NCBI GenBank assembly: GCA_032173965.1
Contig: CM063285.1
Coordinates: 26,509,660-26,573,659 of the forward strand
Direction: 5' to 3'
Length of the DNA stretch: 64,000 bases
Origin: Sitta carolinensis
Lineage: Eukaryota; Chordata; Aves; Passeriformes; Sittidae
Shown: in pieces, positions 1 through 15,100 of the stretch
Numbering within the stretch: position 1 is the first letter of the stretch
How the letters are laid out: every line of letters begins with the position of its first letter
Notes under the pieces: generated by a model
Told to the model about the DNA's origin: nothing
The model's database searches: none
The model's input: the letters and a program-made list of their open reading frames with translations, nothing else
Translations under genes and position numbers: made by a program

Positions 1-3000
1 GTGTGGTTTCTTTTAAATTTAAGCTGCAAATTATGGCTAAACATATGTTTTGTCTTTTTTTAGAAAACTTCTTTATAATACATGGAGTCACTTCGTGGTA
101 CATAATAAAAGCAAGTTTCGGTGGCCTCTGGTATAAACCATCTAAACATCTAAATGTTACATAGGTAAAAAAAGGAAATGGAAAAAATATACTATCCCGT
201 CCAGAACAGTGGATACAAGCCATGGATTAATTAAAAATATTGTAAATTCCTCTGAGAAAAATGAATGAACAGAGCAGAGCATTTAGGACTCTTCTATGTG
301 CAATCATACCTGAATAATCACATCTAGTCAACAAAACTGGAAACACATCTCAGATATTATAAATTCATCAGAGAAAAATACTTCTTTAAGCAGTTTTTAT
401 AGTAGAGGTGACTCAGAATTCCTGTGTCTCTTTTAATCCTTTTATCTTCTTATTTTCTAGTTTCAATATTTTCCAAACACCCTTACTTTCTTCATCCTTC
501 CCATAAGATTTGCAAGGAAATTAGAAATATTTGAATATGACTCCAGTGTGTTAAGCAAACCTTTGAATTGCCTCTTCAAAGGATAAATTTTCAAATAAGG
601 GATGCTGACTACAGAGAATATTTAGTTTCATCAGATCTATGTTTCATATCAAAATTAAATGATGGAGGGCATGGGCAAAACTTCTCCCATGAGTAAAACC
701 AAGGTATTTTCAGAAAAGTTAATTCCATCTTCTTTAGAAACACTTATTGTACTCACCATGAAACTTCACAGGTCACTGGGTTGAGTCAAGATATAAAGTC
801 CTGAATTACATTCATATGAAGCATTGTGCAAAATTAATGCTGAAAGACTTTGCTCAATACCTGTTTCACTTCAATATAAAACAGGCATCTAATTTGTAGC
901 TCGTTTACTGAGCTTCTATTAACGCTAATTCATGGCTAAATGAATTTATATAACTCTTCGTTATTTTCTCTGAAATATTCAATGTCACTATTTGGCTACA
1001 GAATGGCATGATTATTTAAGTAGTATTGAAATAATGAAATTAGTAGCAGCTTATTATATTAGGCCCAATTTAAGAATTTAAATAAGATATCTTCTCTTAT
1101 AGACTTTTGAAAAGATTTTTTTTGAAGAAGTAATTTTCATCATAATATACAAAATAGTGAAATAACTATGACTCCTTAGAGAAGTCAAACATCACTTTTA
1201 TTTCAATTTTTATTGAAATTTATAGAATTAATTTCTAGTGTTACTTAAATATCAATTACTTTTAAGGACATATAAAGTGTTATCATCTTTTTTCAGTGTT
1301 TCTCATAAGAGCTGCAGTCAAAGAACAGTCATTCAGAGAATTATACAAAGAAAACAGTTTAGAGTAAAAAAAAATCTTTAAAATGAAACAGATTGTTTGT
1401 GCATGATGTTCAGGGAAGTGCTAAACTGTATTTTCAAAATATATCCTCACTGCAAAGCTCTAAAGCTAGGGTGTCATATGGACTGAGGACTTCACACAAT
1501 TAATTGCACAAAACTGAGGAACTTTAAGGGGAGAGTAAAAATATTATCTATATTCATGTGAATTGGTCTTTGCTATATTAGCATTTAATTAAATAAAATT
1601 GCAGCTAAAATCTGACTACGTTTTCTAACAAAGGTTGCAACTTTTTAGAATAAATTAACCCTGAGAAGCTTTTTTCTTTTCTCTTTTTGTTCACATCTTT
1701 CTCTTCCTCTAGCTTATATTGTTAATATATTATACTCGTCTACTTCAAATGTAGGATATTTCAGCAGTCCTTAAAAATGCAGTGTGACAAAATAATGTTT
1801 AGTGTTTTCCCAATATCCTATCCCAAGCAGCATAGATGCAGAAAGAATCCCAGAAAACTTGATAAAAAAATGTTCAGTAATTTGTCCTCCACCTTTTAAA
1901 ATCTTTCTTCTTTCTAGAAGTAAAAATTATGCCAATGTTTTCCATTTGTAGAATCCATTTTAAGTCCTTAAATTTAACTTACTGCCTTCTTTCTTCCTGA
2001 TACATTTCTCTGGATACTGAAGCTAATTCAAAAGGAAATTTTCCTTGTTTCAGAATCCTCATTGTTACTCACGTGGGTCCCATAAAGGCAAAACAACATT
2101 AAAAATTAAGAAAACATTCACCATGCCTGCTGCATGTCTAGGTTTTTTGGGGTTTTTTTGACAGATGGGAGGGGACTTCTGTGGAATTCCTGTGAGTCAT
2201 TATATTCCAGTTTCCTAAAAGTCATACCCAAGAGCAGTCACAGAAATAGCTCCTATCAATGTTGTTCCATAGGAGATCTGATATTTGGACTTTTTTTTGC
2301 ACTACTCATCTCTTTAACATTACTTGTAGAAACTAATTATGAGTCATGATAAAAGCTGTTGCAAAAATTGTCAGTATTTGGACAGAAATATTAGCCTCAT
2401 GTAATATCATATATTACGTTCTACTTTACATCCCCTAGGTCTATGAGTATCCACTTTTGTCTTGGAGATGAGAGGAAAACCTTATCTGGACTGCGAAATT
2501 ATTAGAGCCGTCTAGGAGGAATGCAGCCTGCACACAATGAAATGTTCTGACCTTTGTGGCTATTCCCACTGCAGGAACACTTATGGCTATAGATGAACTG
2601 GGAAAAAGCACAACTTACAAAGAAGGTTAATAAAGAAGGGTAATGGTGAAATTAAAATAAAATTATATTTCAGAACACTGTTTCTAACCTTGCAATATCT
2701 GAAAATTTTAGACACATTGATCGGCTGAAACTGATTGACACCTTAGTAAATAAAATGCTAGTAATTCCGCTGATAGAAGAAAATGGGTTTACTATCACCA
2801 TGCAAGGTTTTAAACAATGTCTAGATTTACAACAGTCACAGGAATTTTCTTTCAAAAATGTCATAAAATGCCTATTAAACACAGAAATTAAAAAAAAATC
2901 TGCAGAAAATAGCTGTTTAAAAAGTCAGAGTTAATGGTGACAAGAGTCAACTTTTCATATTAGAAGATATGAAAGTATTAGAAAGAAGGGCAGGGTGAAA

Positions 3001-6000
3001 TAAAGCAAAGAAATTTGAATGTAAATGGTAACATTCTAACTTTATAAGAAAACTTGATTCTTATATGATTGGGGTTTTACAGAACAAAGAATTAGAGAAG
3101 AATTTTGTTATAATCAATAAAACTTTGGAAAGCTTTGTATATCAACACCTTATTAAAGTCAAGGATCCTCATGTGGGTTTTGTTGATATCATTACTCTTT
3201 GGAGAGTTATGAGTTAGATGACAATGCAATCTCACTCTACCAAAGCTCTGCTGCCTTTTCAGTAGGACTGATGAATTAAATATTCATATGCTGTAATTGT
3301 CTTCTTAGATAAAGTCCAAGAGCATTTCAATAAATCACACAATAAACAAATTATCACAGAATATTTTTGAGCCTTCCATGGAATAGGTGTTTGCACAAGA
3401 AACAGAATAGCAGTAAGTTTCCAGTCTGGTAAATGATCCGCATTATTTTTGCTATCTTAATGATGCAGGTTATTGTTGAAACATAATTCTATGTATCATT
3501 TTAGCATGCAGTATATTATTATTAAAATAAATAAAGCATTCAAAAATAAAAGAAATATATAACTATTAAACAATGAGTTTGTAACTGTGCATTAAGCTAT
3601 ATATTAAAATTGGAGTGCATTACTACTGAAAACTTATCACTTTGTATATTGAATAAACTAAAAAAAGCTAACAAACGTATGAATTATAGAAAGAACTCGA
3701 TCATAATAGGCCTGCTCATTTTCTGAAAGCTGTACAGACTTGACAGATTTGTTCTTCAGTCCCAACTGCCAACTGTACGGAAAAGTTTTAGCTGTTGGCT
3801 TTGCCTCAGGAAAAATAATTTAACAGATAAGGCTGTCTGAAAATTCATACTTTTCAGGTTACCACAGACTATATATTTTCATTTTCATAGAGATAAGATC
3901 AAAACAAGATTCAGATATTTAATGGTTAAAATTTATTTTAAAAGTTATTTTCAAGCAGTAAATGAGCAGAAAGTTCTTAAAGTCTTTGCTAGATCTGGAA
4001 TGATTGCAGTAAGATTCTTGTTGAAGAGAAATAAACTCTGGCATGCAGCTACATAGACTTAGTATGATTCCTAAGGACAAAACTCTACAGTGGGTGTCTG
4101 AGTAGTTCTAATTAATTGTAAAGATGTGTTCAACTCTGTAATTTCCTTACATTTTTCATCTATTTTTTTAAATTGAAAACAAGGATTACCTTTCCGTCGA
4201 GGACTGTTTTCTTCTGGAAGTAATACAACTTCACTTTGTATTTGTACAAATGACTTTTTCATATAAGGAAACTATAAATTGGTACAACCATATAGGAAGA
4301 TACACTTAATAATTTCTTAAAAATATGTTACCCTTTTAATTTTTTTTGCATTTTCCTAAAATATCTGCACCACTTCTTGCCCTATACTTAACTCTAAGTC
4401 ATATTAGCAGGCCTATTAAGTTGTATAAATTTTGTCAGAAAAAGAAATTTTAGATTACAAAAACATTCAAGATTATTCTTCCTGAAGATAGTTAAAAAAG
4501 GAAAAGTCAAAATTAAAAGCCAAGCCATTTATCTGTGGTTTCATTTGTTCATAATTGTAGCAGATTTTGTATAAGGCAAATTTCCTTTGCTAAAAGCCAC
4601 AAGGCCCCTATCATGTGCACCTTGAAAAATTTTTCCATGATCCCTATCAGCTGTTCAGGCTCAGGGTGTCTTGCCCCACTGTGCTATCTCTTGGGGCAAC
4701 AAATCTTCATCTCCTGCCTGCTGCATCAATTGCAAAGTAATGATGCAAGCTTAGGAAAGATGGTGGCCATGTCCCCAACACGACAAAATATTTCAAAATA
4801 ACTCTAGCATGACTCACAATCAGAGATCTCTTCTAGACCTTCCAACAAGCTTAAAGCTTAAATTAGGACACTCACCTATCAAAACTGGTAATGAACAGTA
4901 CCAGTGCTGATCACATGAGCAGAGGTGCTCAGGCAGTACAAAAGTAATTATAAATATGTGCCTTGGAAGTGTACCCAAATACATGTAGTGCAGAGGAGCC
5001 CTGTGTCTTACAAAATTTAAAAAACATTTTAAATGTTTTTAAGTCTTGCTGCAGCTACAGAGCACACTGAATTCTATTCACAAAAAAATTACTTATCTCT
5101 AAAATTTACTTTTCTGTAGGTATCTAAACTTTTGCTGCTAGAGAAGCACTTTGGGGTCAATGTCAAGGTCTGCTAAATCAGTAATACAAGGGTTTTTTCC
5201 TTTCCATTTTTGAAAGGAATGTGGAGGATTTGTCCTCCGCCTCCTTCATATTCTTTCTGTTCAGCTCTTCAAATAGTTCTTACAATAATATTTATTCCTT
5301 TATTCTGAGTCACGACTAGTTTCCTCACTTTTTTTGCTGTTCCATAGAGCATATAGAGAGTTGGGATTAGCTATCGACAGGTACCATTGGGCTCTCCTGT
5401 ATAGGTGACGTTTACCTTTTCTTCAGAGTATGAATAGAGAACCTGAGTTCAGAAGGATGAGGCCCTCTTAGCAGAGCTGCACTTTCTCTGCAAGCAGGAT
5501 CCACAGTAGCAGCCTCCGTCAATTCTCATTTGAAACTGTGCCTTTTGTTTTCTTATTTTTTCTTTTTTTATCTCATATCTTTTTGCAAACCAATAACCTC
5601 TTGAAGAAAATACAAAACTGAATACCCATTGAGCTAAGGTAGTAATGTAAATAAATCAGTAGTCTTTGATAAATGTTTACATTCACCAGTATTTTGTCAC
5701 AGTGTGAAACAATACAGAAAGGAAAAAAAGACTATAAATAATTTTTAAATAACAAATTCAAATTAAATCTTAAATTTGGGAATACATTTAAACAATAATA
5801 TTTAAATATCAAAAATGAGCAGATTGTACTAGGTCACCAGGAACATGAAATCCAGTGTAATGTCAGTACATTTCAAGAGGTCTAGACTAACATACATTAA
5901 AAAAAAAACTTTATTTCTTTAGTTGAGCACGTTGCATAATAAAAAGTAGTAATTTTCTTGTTACATACTCTCCTAAGATGTAAGGGTTTAATTAAAACCC

Positions 6001-6423
6001 TATGTAAGATGAAGAGATCCACTTCTTAAAGTAAGCACAAATTTTAGATATCTTTCCTATTTCATAACCATATGAGGATCCATGGAGGCATTCTGTCTGT
6101 TCTTTATTCAGAAGTTGTGCATCTCAAAGACTCAATTTTCCGTGGGCATACATGTTCTAGTCTAATAGGGTTATAGAGTTTTAATTTTACTCTGCTCAAT
6201 GTATTTTCTTATATCAAGAGCATAACTTTGGTTCCAAGCAAATCCTCGTTTAACTGACCAAGAATCCATGTTGCACCCAAAATTTTCTCTTCTTGACTTT
6301 GCAATAGTCCAAAGGTTCTGAATCTATGGCCAGAGGGTGCAGCTGACAGTTGTACATTAGGGTAAACAGCAATAATTTAGCTTTTTGATATTTAGCTTTC
6401 TTCCAAATATGTACCTATAAAAA
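1..6423. other. AT-rich gene-free DNA
   Basis: No gene seen. The stretch is AT-rich with stops in all frames; the longest open frames (71 and 88 codons) have no recognisable domain and look like chance. Somewhat less AT-rich sequence around 4600-4760 and 5400-5520 may be old repeat, but I cannot name it. No tRNA, long tandem repeat or clear regulatory site was recognised. Confidence 0.75.
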
Positions 6424-6490
6424 TTACCATATAATCATAGAAGTATTTGAGTTGGAAGGGACCTTTAAAGACCATATAGTCCAAATCTCA
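6424..6490 (-). mobile_element. CR1 LINE 3'-end fragment
   Basis: This is the extreme 3' end of a CR1 retrotransposon on the minus strand. Seen on the plus strand are an ATCATAGAA-type terminal unit, then a GAGTTGGAAGGGACC block and an AAAGACCATATAGTCCAA block, which is the standard order at the CR1 tail. Only about 65 bases are recognisable, so it is a heavily 5'-truncated dead copy, as is usual for CR1 in birds. Sequence beyond 6490 no longer resembles CR1. Confidence 0.8.
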
Positions 6491-9024
6491 ATTTATTAGT
6501 TTTATCTTTGTCAACAAGAGCAACATCTTGATTTATGTTACAGTAACATATACTAATACCAGAACTACATTCTTGCAATTTCACCTAAATAAAATGTGGA
6601 GATATTCCTTTAGTACTTTTCTAGATGAAGATATTTCAGTACAACATTTGAAAAATCTGAAGAAGAAAGGCATTTAGGATTATGTTTTTTCTTTAAACTT
6701 CATGGAGTGGTCCTTGACAGAGATAAAATTTTGTTTGTATCACCATGGGCCAACACTTAATTCTTGCGACACACTGACTAGAACAGAGAGATACTTTCTA
6801 TTTATCTAAACTTCTCGATTTTTATTCACATATGAAATGAAGAATAATTTGTAAAACAGAAATTATGCATTAATATTTTTTGCATCATTTATTATCCTAA
6901 GGGGATTAAGAACTGCAATAAGATGCAAACACTACCTCACTTCATTGCATGTTGCTGCTAGGACTCCATCATGACATGAAAAAATCAACTATTGTTATGC
7001 ATACATTTGGTATGTTTTCTTCAGAACACCTATTGCATGCTAGAGTTTAGGGCCAAAATGAGATCTTTAGAAACAAAAGACAGCAACCATAAAAGAGTAG
7101 TCTTCACATATATCTACTTTCCTAAAGTAGGTAATGCAGTAACACAAGCAACACACACAATTCTACCTCAACAGACAACCCCCTCCCTAGAAGCCCAAGG
7201 ATTTAACTTTGAAGTACTAATAAGCTTTGTGAAGATAAATCTAGCAGGTGACAGACCAAAAGGGATCACAATGAACACCCCTCCTGGGAACACACTACTA
7301 GCATTCATTTCTCAACAAGGACAAAGTAAATGGCTTGATGTCACTCCATGAAATGCAGAAAAATCTAACTTTTTTTGTCATACATTTATTAAATAATAAT
7401 ATTTTTTTAAAAAATCCACAGTCCAATCTCTCTTTCAATTGAAATCTCCAGTATGGAGGAAAAAAAAAGAGAAAATAATCTATGCTTTGTGAACACTCAC
7501 CACTAATTTGGTACAGCAAGGAGTAGGAGAAAACAACAAAAAATACATAGAATGGGAGCTTTCTAGAACACATTGTGATAGTAATTTCTGACTCCCTGTT
7601 CTGCCTCTGTTATAGAGCCTCACCTGTCACAGACCATCAGAGACCTCCCAAAGATTATGGTGAAAGCAGGGATCTCAGGGTATATATATTCATTCCTCTC
7701 CTAGGCTAAGTCATACTCAAGGGTTGCAAGAATTTGGAAGTTTGTTAATTGTATTGCTCCATACTGGTGAATCTCGCCAAAATATTTTTTCAATCTACTT
7801 ATAACCTATGAACGTCTACTTGGGCTCTCTTTAACATGCTTGAAATGGGAATGAAAGTAATTAACAATACAATTTTGAAGATAGCAATGGGCTTGAGCTT
7901 GCTTCAATCCAGACATTCCTCCTTTTCTACTGGGGATCCCAGCATTGTGGCAGTGAACATGTTAGAGAGGCCTATTATGGGAATAATTAATCTTATGTGT
8001 GAATCATGTTTTGCAATTGCTATATTTTTGAACTCTATTCAATATTTTTATATAAATACATATATTTTTATTATACTGTGTTTCCAATGTATTTTGATAA
8101 ATTAGAAATCTCTTTTAAAATTACCTGTCTTCAAATAAGTAAATGCGATATGAAATATTTCAATTTCCACACACGAAATGTCTAAAATAGGGTGGCAAAA
8201 GAGTACTGGACACTGATAGTGGCATATATCTATAGGCTTCTTTCAGTAGAAAATGCATCCGCTGGCTATATCCAACCATTCAAAAGTTGTACTGGGATAT
8301 TCCAATGTGGATATGTCATTGCTTGAGCTGCTATATTAATCAGATTCCTATAGTTTATCACATTGTACTATGATTATATCATATGTCAAAAATAACACCA
8401 CTTGATTTTCCTTCAAAAAAAGTGTTTAGACTAACATGTGTGTTTAGTGCCTTTACATAGCTTGTTCATATTAAATGGTTTTCTTCTAAGAGTATACTAG
8501 GAAGGTATGTAAAGCTCTGCACATCATCATAATTTTATATTTTGAAACTAAAGGAGAAAACTGAGAGCTACACCATAGATGTACAAACAGAGTGTCAGAA
8601 TGTTATAACTTTCAAATTGGGTATTTCTGTACTCTTCTTTATTGGAAAGAGTATAAAAACACCCTAAGTGAAAGAGGGCACTGAAATTAAGGAATACTTA
8701 CCAGACAGATATATACATACTGTCAAACAAAGATCACCCTCTTAATTTGCCTAGTGATATAATATTTTACTTTCATATTTTTCCCTCTCTGTACTTTGAT
8801 TATAAGAGAGCATCAGCAATAATATAATATTTATGCAAAGAATATTTATGTACAGCAGAGGGTGCCAGACAGTATGCAACAACATTTCCTCTGCTAATAA
8901 TTTCTACAAGTAATGATTTAAAGTGATGGAAAATGGAGGTTAATGTGAAAATATTTCTAGGTTGCAACTATGTTTCCTAAGGAAAACAAACAGAAAATCA
9001 AGTCCTCTTTTATATGTTTTAAAT
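6491..9024. other. AT-rich gene-free DNA with a 119-codon chance frame
   Basis: No gene supported. An open frame at 6992-7351 (plus) is long for such AT-rich DNA, but its product shows no domain, signal peptide or membrane segment that I recognise, and no promoter or splice context stands out. A polyA-site-like T/A-rich stretch follows at 7370-7410. Nothing else notable. Confidence 0.65.
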
Positions 9025-9130
9025 TGCTACATTCAACATCAGAGCACCGTGCTAATAAGACCAAGGTTGTGGGTTTGATCTCCTCAATGATCCTTGTCAG
9101 TCTCTTTCAACTCAGAATATTTTGTGATTT
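9025..9130 (+). mobile_element. tRNA-Ile-derived SINE with CR1-like tail (eroded copy)
   Basis: A short interspersed element whose head is a degraded tRNA-Ile. Seen: the D-arm/anticodon part AGAGCACCGTGCTAATAAGA (anticodon region AAT), a variable/T-arm part ending in the B-box-like GGGTTTGATCTCC, then a tail with CAACTCAGAATATT and a TGTGATT unit. The same tail follows the tRNA part of the copy at 42831-42985. The 5' A-box half is eroded. Known background: songbird genomes carry a low-copy tRNA-Ile SINE mobilised by CR1 (TguSINE1-type); assignment to that family is inference. It is not a functional tRNA gene, because the acceptor stem cannot pair. Confidence 0.72.
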
Positions 9131-12100
9131 ATTTTCCCAGATATGTTAAATAATGCTTTACTTCTTTCTCCATTCAATGCTGTACACTAAGTTCAGGCAT
9201 TAGGAGGAATGTTTAACAATCTTACCACAATATTTTTTTCTGTGGAGAAAATACTGGATTCAAGGAGATCTCTACTGTAGTCACGACTACAGACCATGAT
9301 TATCTTGTCATTCTTCCTGAGGACTTTAACTCACTGCAAGGTCACCGGACTTTTTCAAGTAGTTTTCTTGGAGATACTGGTATATTGAATGCTTGGAAAT
9401 ATCAGTGAGACCTGCTATATGTAAGTTAGATATTATTACTACCTTTGTTACTTTACTGTTAGTATTATACCCATATGACTGTGAATTTCTCCATTAAAAG
9501 CAAGACTAATCCACTAATAGAACACAGCTTTAATACAGAGTTCAAATTGTGCATACTAAAAAAACATTATTAGTCAATGTGTCAAATTGGATTGATAAAT
9601 CAGCTGGAATTTCACAAACTTTGGCTTTGGTTTTGTAGTATTCAATGTGTATTTAATACATTTGATAGCAGCAAAGTTAAGCTCTGTACTTAATTCACAT
9701 ATGATGCTAAGCAGATTGGAGAGCAATGTTCCGTTCAAACGTTTTTTAATTAGTTTATGAAATTGACATCAAGATGAAAGTTATATCCAACAAAAAATAC
9801 AACCTAATTGCATCCTCCAATCAAAGTAAAAAGAAAAAAGGTCATGGATTCTAAGTCTTTGTATGCATTAAGGTTAATATATGAGTTTATTTTCCATATG
9901 AGGCTTTGGCAAAAGTGTGGTGCATACCTTCAGCCATACAAACAAGGGATGTAAGGAAAATCGAGAAAAGAAAAAGAAAAACAAAAGCAAAAACCAGTAC
10001 ATCTGATCAGTGGTGCATTACAAAATACACTCTTAAAAAGCAATTACTCTCTTTGAAGCACTGTAAACAAATATTGATCTATGAAACTGCATATGTAATA
10101 TAACATATCTTCATTCAGAATTATCTATAAGATAATTTTCGGATTTTAGTTTAAAGAATTGGTTTCTAAACCCCAAAGAATTTTCATAAATAGGTAGAAG
10201 AGATTATCCCCCTGTTCCAATATCCATTCCTTGTCAATCATGGAACTGATGGAACATTTGAAATGCAAATCAAGCTTTCTGTTTCCACACATTTAAAAAA
10301 AATTAATAAAATGCTGGGCTTGTTTTACTCTCCTCAATATTTACCATTATTGACTAATATTTTATTGAGATAAATGTCAGTCTAAAACTGACACAGCTCT
10401 GGAACCATCTCAGGAGCTATTCAATGTAAATTTTAATTGAGCATTATTTAACCTGACTGTCTCCTAGATTCACAGGTTCAAAAAGTTTATTCTTCTGATG
10501 GCTAGTTTCATTTTTAACTCAAACAATTTTTTCATTGCATATTTATTCATTGTGTATACTTGCACATAACTGAGTACATTCTTTTATGCGTGAGTGACCT
10601 CTAAGTATTACATAAATTAAGCCAAATACAATTCAAATATTTGTAACTTGAATTTATTTTGAACCAGCAATTTTTTTCTCATTGCTTCAAAGTTTGTAGT
10701 TATGTATTACTCATATTGTTAACATAATTTAATAGGAGCTCCTTAAAATGTCATAGGTGTCTGTGCACACAAATGTACACTAAATGGTTAATGTAATCAT
10801 AAACTGGGCCAGTTCTGCGTTATTCCTTACACAGGAAATGGTGATATTCCAATAGTCCATTAGAAATTGGTGAAAATTAACATTTTCACTCACATTTTTT
10901 GAATATACCTATGTCTGCTATAGTGGAAAAAGTATTTTAAAACACCTGGAGGCATATTGAAAGTGTGCACATTTTGCTGCATAATTGGCAGGCACAATAT
11001 CACGTTAACTTGCGTAACATAAATTTTGCACTTGTGAATTAGCTAGATGCCATTTGTCACTGCAGATACTGCAGATACATACACAACTATGAGATACCCA
11101 AAGATCAGAGCAAAAAGCAGGATAAAACCACACTGGCTCTAACATGTTCTTTTGATTGCCATGCAGTCAGGCAGTCATTACTTGTCTGAAACCTGTTATC
11201 CAAAGTTCATTCACACACACGCTGCCATTCTCCCAAATGTTAGGAAAACATGCTGTCACAACCAGCTCTAGTTTTTCTATTGATTCACATTCTTTCTCTA
11301 AGCATTCACCTTTGTGATAATTTTTTTTTCCTTTCTTTCCAACATTTTAGACAAATAACAGGCTTAAAGGTAGAGGGGTAGCTCTCACAGCACATACTGA
11401 GGTGTGTACACATGCTTGTAGCAAAGCGTAAAGCAAAAGGATTTTCAATCCAGAGAGTTCTGCAGAAAGTTATTTCTTCTTCAAGTGATGAATACTCCTG
11501 TCCAAGATTGTAATACTAACAAGAACTGCATTTATGTGCCAATGAGTCTCAAATGACCTGAACAAGGCAAGGAAATAAAACCCAAAAAGTCTTTAATGCT
11601 TTTTGTTTCCCATGACTTAAAAAATAATATGTAGGCACTGCAGTTAGAATTCAGGTTTGCTAGAGATACCTGAGACCTTAAAGAGAGCGTTATATACAAG
11701 TCTGCTCCTTCACTGAAAACTTCAAGAGAAGAAAATGATAAGAAACTCAAAGTTTTATCCAAAAAATTCCAGGGAGTTAAGTTTCAAAATGTTATCATGT
11801 TGACTATGGCAGCTGCATATCAGTGCAAGAGAAGCTTGAAAACAGAAGTGTTCAAGCAGATAAGCAGAATGTCCTGGTTCCCTGGCAAGTACACGAAGAA
11901 CAAATCTACTTGAGAGTGGTATTTTAGCACTTAAGTACAATTCCTTTCTGATGTGTAATGATACACTAAGGCTCTTGATAAATCCCTTTGGAGAGGATTT
12001 AAGGAAGGCTTTCTTCTTTGAATGAAAAAAACCCAGGGTGTGAAGTTATGTAGTCTGTTCTTACTTATCAGACTGAAGTTAACACAGGTTTTTGCAATGC

Positions 12101-15100
12101 TCTTGATGAAAACATATTCTTTATTCTTTACTAAGTTCTACTAATGGAAAAACTTGAAAAGTGATGAAGACATTTATTGAAATGATGAGAGCTGCAGTAA
12201 GAAAATAATTTCCTACAGTGGAAGAACTAGTACCAACTGAACTCATAATTACCCTTCACTCAATAATATGAATTGAATACTATGTTCTGGAAGTTATGAT
12301 GGATTTATTGCTACTTTAGTAAGCATTTTGTCTGAAAGAATTTGCCTTCCTAAGTCACCAAGCAAAAGTGTTGCTCAGCTTTTCAGTTCCATCCAGACTG
12401 ATGTATTATTTAGCAAATAACTGGACTCACATGCATGTCCAGGCATAATGACTGAAGTAATTTTAAAAATCAACAAGCTGAAAAGAGGAAAATGTAATTA
12501 AAAAAAAAAAAAAAAAGAAAATTAATTACTTGTTACTATTCTTATGTAGGTAGGCACTGCAGGAGAGGCAAATTCAAACTAAAACTTCAGACACAATATA
12601 AGCTATGTACCAGAATTTCTTCCAGTTACCATAGGAACTGAGCCAAATATTTTGGGTTTGAATCATTTTTATACAAAGAAAAAAAATAACAGTACTCTTT
12701 AGACTTGAATGCTTTATTGCCAAATTTTGTTCTTCCATGTGGTACAGCCCTCTTGCAACTGTGAATTGTGAACGATCTGGTTGAAAGGAACAGAAATACC
12801 TGTCTACTCATGTTCTCATGGACTGAGAACAGCAGTTTCTGTTGTAGAGATATTTGGCAGTTATGATAGCTTAGGCTTTGAAAGGTCCTGTTTAAAAATT
12901 ATGTCTGTAGACTTGAGCATTACCCATCAAAAAGAGCACATTTAAAGGTAATTCATTCTCCTGGCATTAGAAAAAAATTATCAAGAAACTCTATTATAAA
13001 GCTTTTCTGGACATTTTCAGAAATCTAAAATCCCATGTATAGATAAGAGAGAAAAAAACGTTCCTTTTCTACAGAGTTTTGTCAGTTTCAAGCTTTAAAC
13101 TGAACAGCCCCAATATCTTTTCTGTCCTTCGCTGAAGCTATGAAAGTGGTAAAGCTTATTAATTAGAATATAAGTTAACATCACTCCTAAGATTTTGTAA
13201 GGATTTCTTATGTTTTGGATGCAAATTAGATAAAAACTACTTCTTTGAGAAGCACAAATACTAACAACTTTCTGTGGAAAATATCTCTGATAATTCATTT
13301 TTTCATTTGCTTTCATTTCAGTGCAGAACATTATGTTTTCTGGACTGAGATCAACACAGGATGTTCAAATTCATATAACAGAAAAAACCGGGAAGAGTTA
13401 ATGGCTTTTGTTTTAAACCTAGTGACATGCTATATGGTAAAAGGTATGGTCTGTGCCACTGTACCCAAGCAGTACAGAAAAAACATTTATTATGACAGCT
13501 GAAGAAAACTACGTTATTAATTCTAAATCTATAGTTAAAATATGAATAATTTGAGACAATCAGCTACAACTTGCATTGAACAATTTTGGCCAGGCAGAAT
13601 AATAGCTAGTATTTCTAAACTCAGGCATATCTGCAAGTTGTTTTTATTTTTGAAATACAAATATATGTTTTACTGTATCTGTGAGCATACAAAAAGTTTT
13701 CATGATGAAATAGGAACCATAATAGACAGCAGTAAATGACACAAGTACTGGGTTTTCTCAAAGTTCCCTTCAAGAGAAGTAAAAAAGCCAGATTAATTCA
13801 ATGAGTATGCTAGTAATTAATTATTTAAAAAATGTCTGAAAGGAAACAAAACTTGAGAGTCAATTCTTTTTGTACACATTAGAATATGGCACAGAAATAC
13901 TCTAATCTCTTGCGGAGTCAAAAGTGAAGGTACCTTCAGCGACAGGAGTCAGAAGTACAGACTGTGCAATAAATAGCATTATCATTTTAGAGCAAAGATG
14001 CACATTTTTCTGACTGATTTATGGAATTTATATTGTTTCTTATTTTAAATAACATTGACTTATGTATTTCCTACCTATAGCATAAATATCACTTGTTCAT
14101 AAAGCAGAAGTAATAGTGTGTGAATGAAAAAATATTAGTGTCTGATGTGTTGTTTGATTCCTCAGTCGATAACAAGACATCAACTAATGTGTCCTCAATA
14201 GATTTAGAACTTCAAAACAGTGCTGAAAATTAAATTAGTTATCACTGACTACACACAACACACCAGTTTTATCTAGTTTTAATGAATGATTAAGCTATTT
14301 AGTGTAATCACATGGCTCATTTAAATTATACAGCTATATAAATTCTAGAAAGTAGCTGGAAAATGTTTCTTCAGATTAAATAGTCACATTAGATAAATAC
14401 TTATGTCAGATACAGTAATAAGCCTCCAAAATATGAATTCTTAAGTGTTGAGCAGTAATGTACTAATCTTTGGTATAAGACCTGAATTTAGAGTCTGCAG
14501 ATAATGATAGAAAATCTATTGGACTGCAATGATTGTCAAGAAATTCAGCTCTGAGAAACATGAAACTTAAAAATCTTTGACATCAATTTAGGAATTCTTT
14601 CTTTTTATAATATTAGATAGTATTTACAATTAGGAAAAAAATGTTGCTGATGTTTTCCTTTCAAGAGTGCACAGTTTTCATATTATCAGTATACCTTACA
14701 GTGAGATAATTGTGAGCAGCAAAAATCCAGCTGCCTTGCACTAAACTGTTCTGTGTTAACAAATACTGGAATCGTACTGCATCTCCTAGGTGGAAGATCA
14801 TTAAATTTCAGTGTTGTCTTCCAGTTTTTAATCTCCTTTACTCAGGAATATGTCATGAATCAACTATTCAGATTTAGGTTCTGTTATTAAAGTATAAAGC
14901 ATAACCTGATGTGTTTGCCAGTTGTTCATTCATATTTGTTTCCTAAGACAGTGGCAGATCTGTTTTCCATTTAGGTCTGGTTTTACACAATTGCTTTAAT
15001 TTTTTTTAATTTTTTTTTTACAGTTGGCCTGGCTGGGGAAACAGGAGGTCAAACATCTTGTCAAAGCTTGCATCATCTATAGCTCAGTTAGGATTATAAT

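Noticed and set aside
6992..7351. 119-codon plus-strand open frame
   Set aside because: No recognisable domain, signal or coding context; AT-rich DNA of this size is expected to give an occasional frame of this length.
12500..12516. Poly(A) tail of a processed pseudogene
   Set aside because: No gene-like sequence precedes it.
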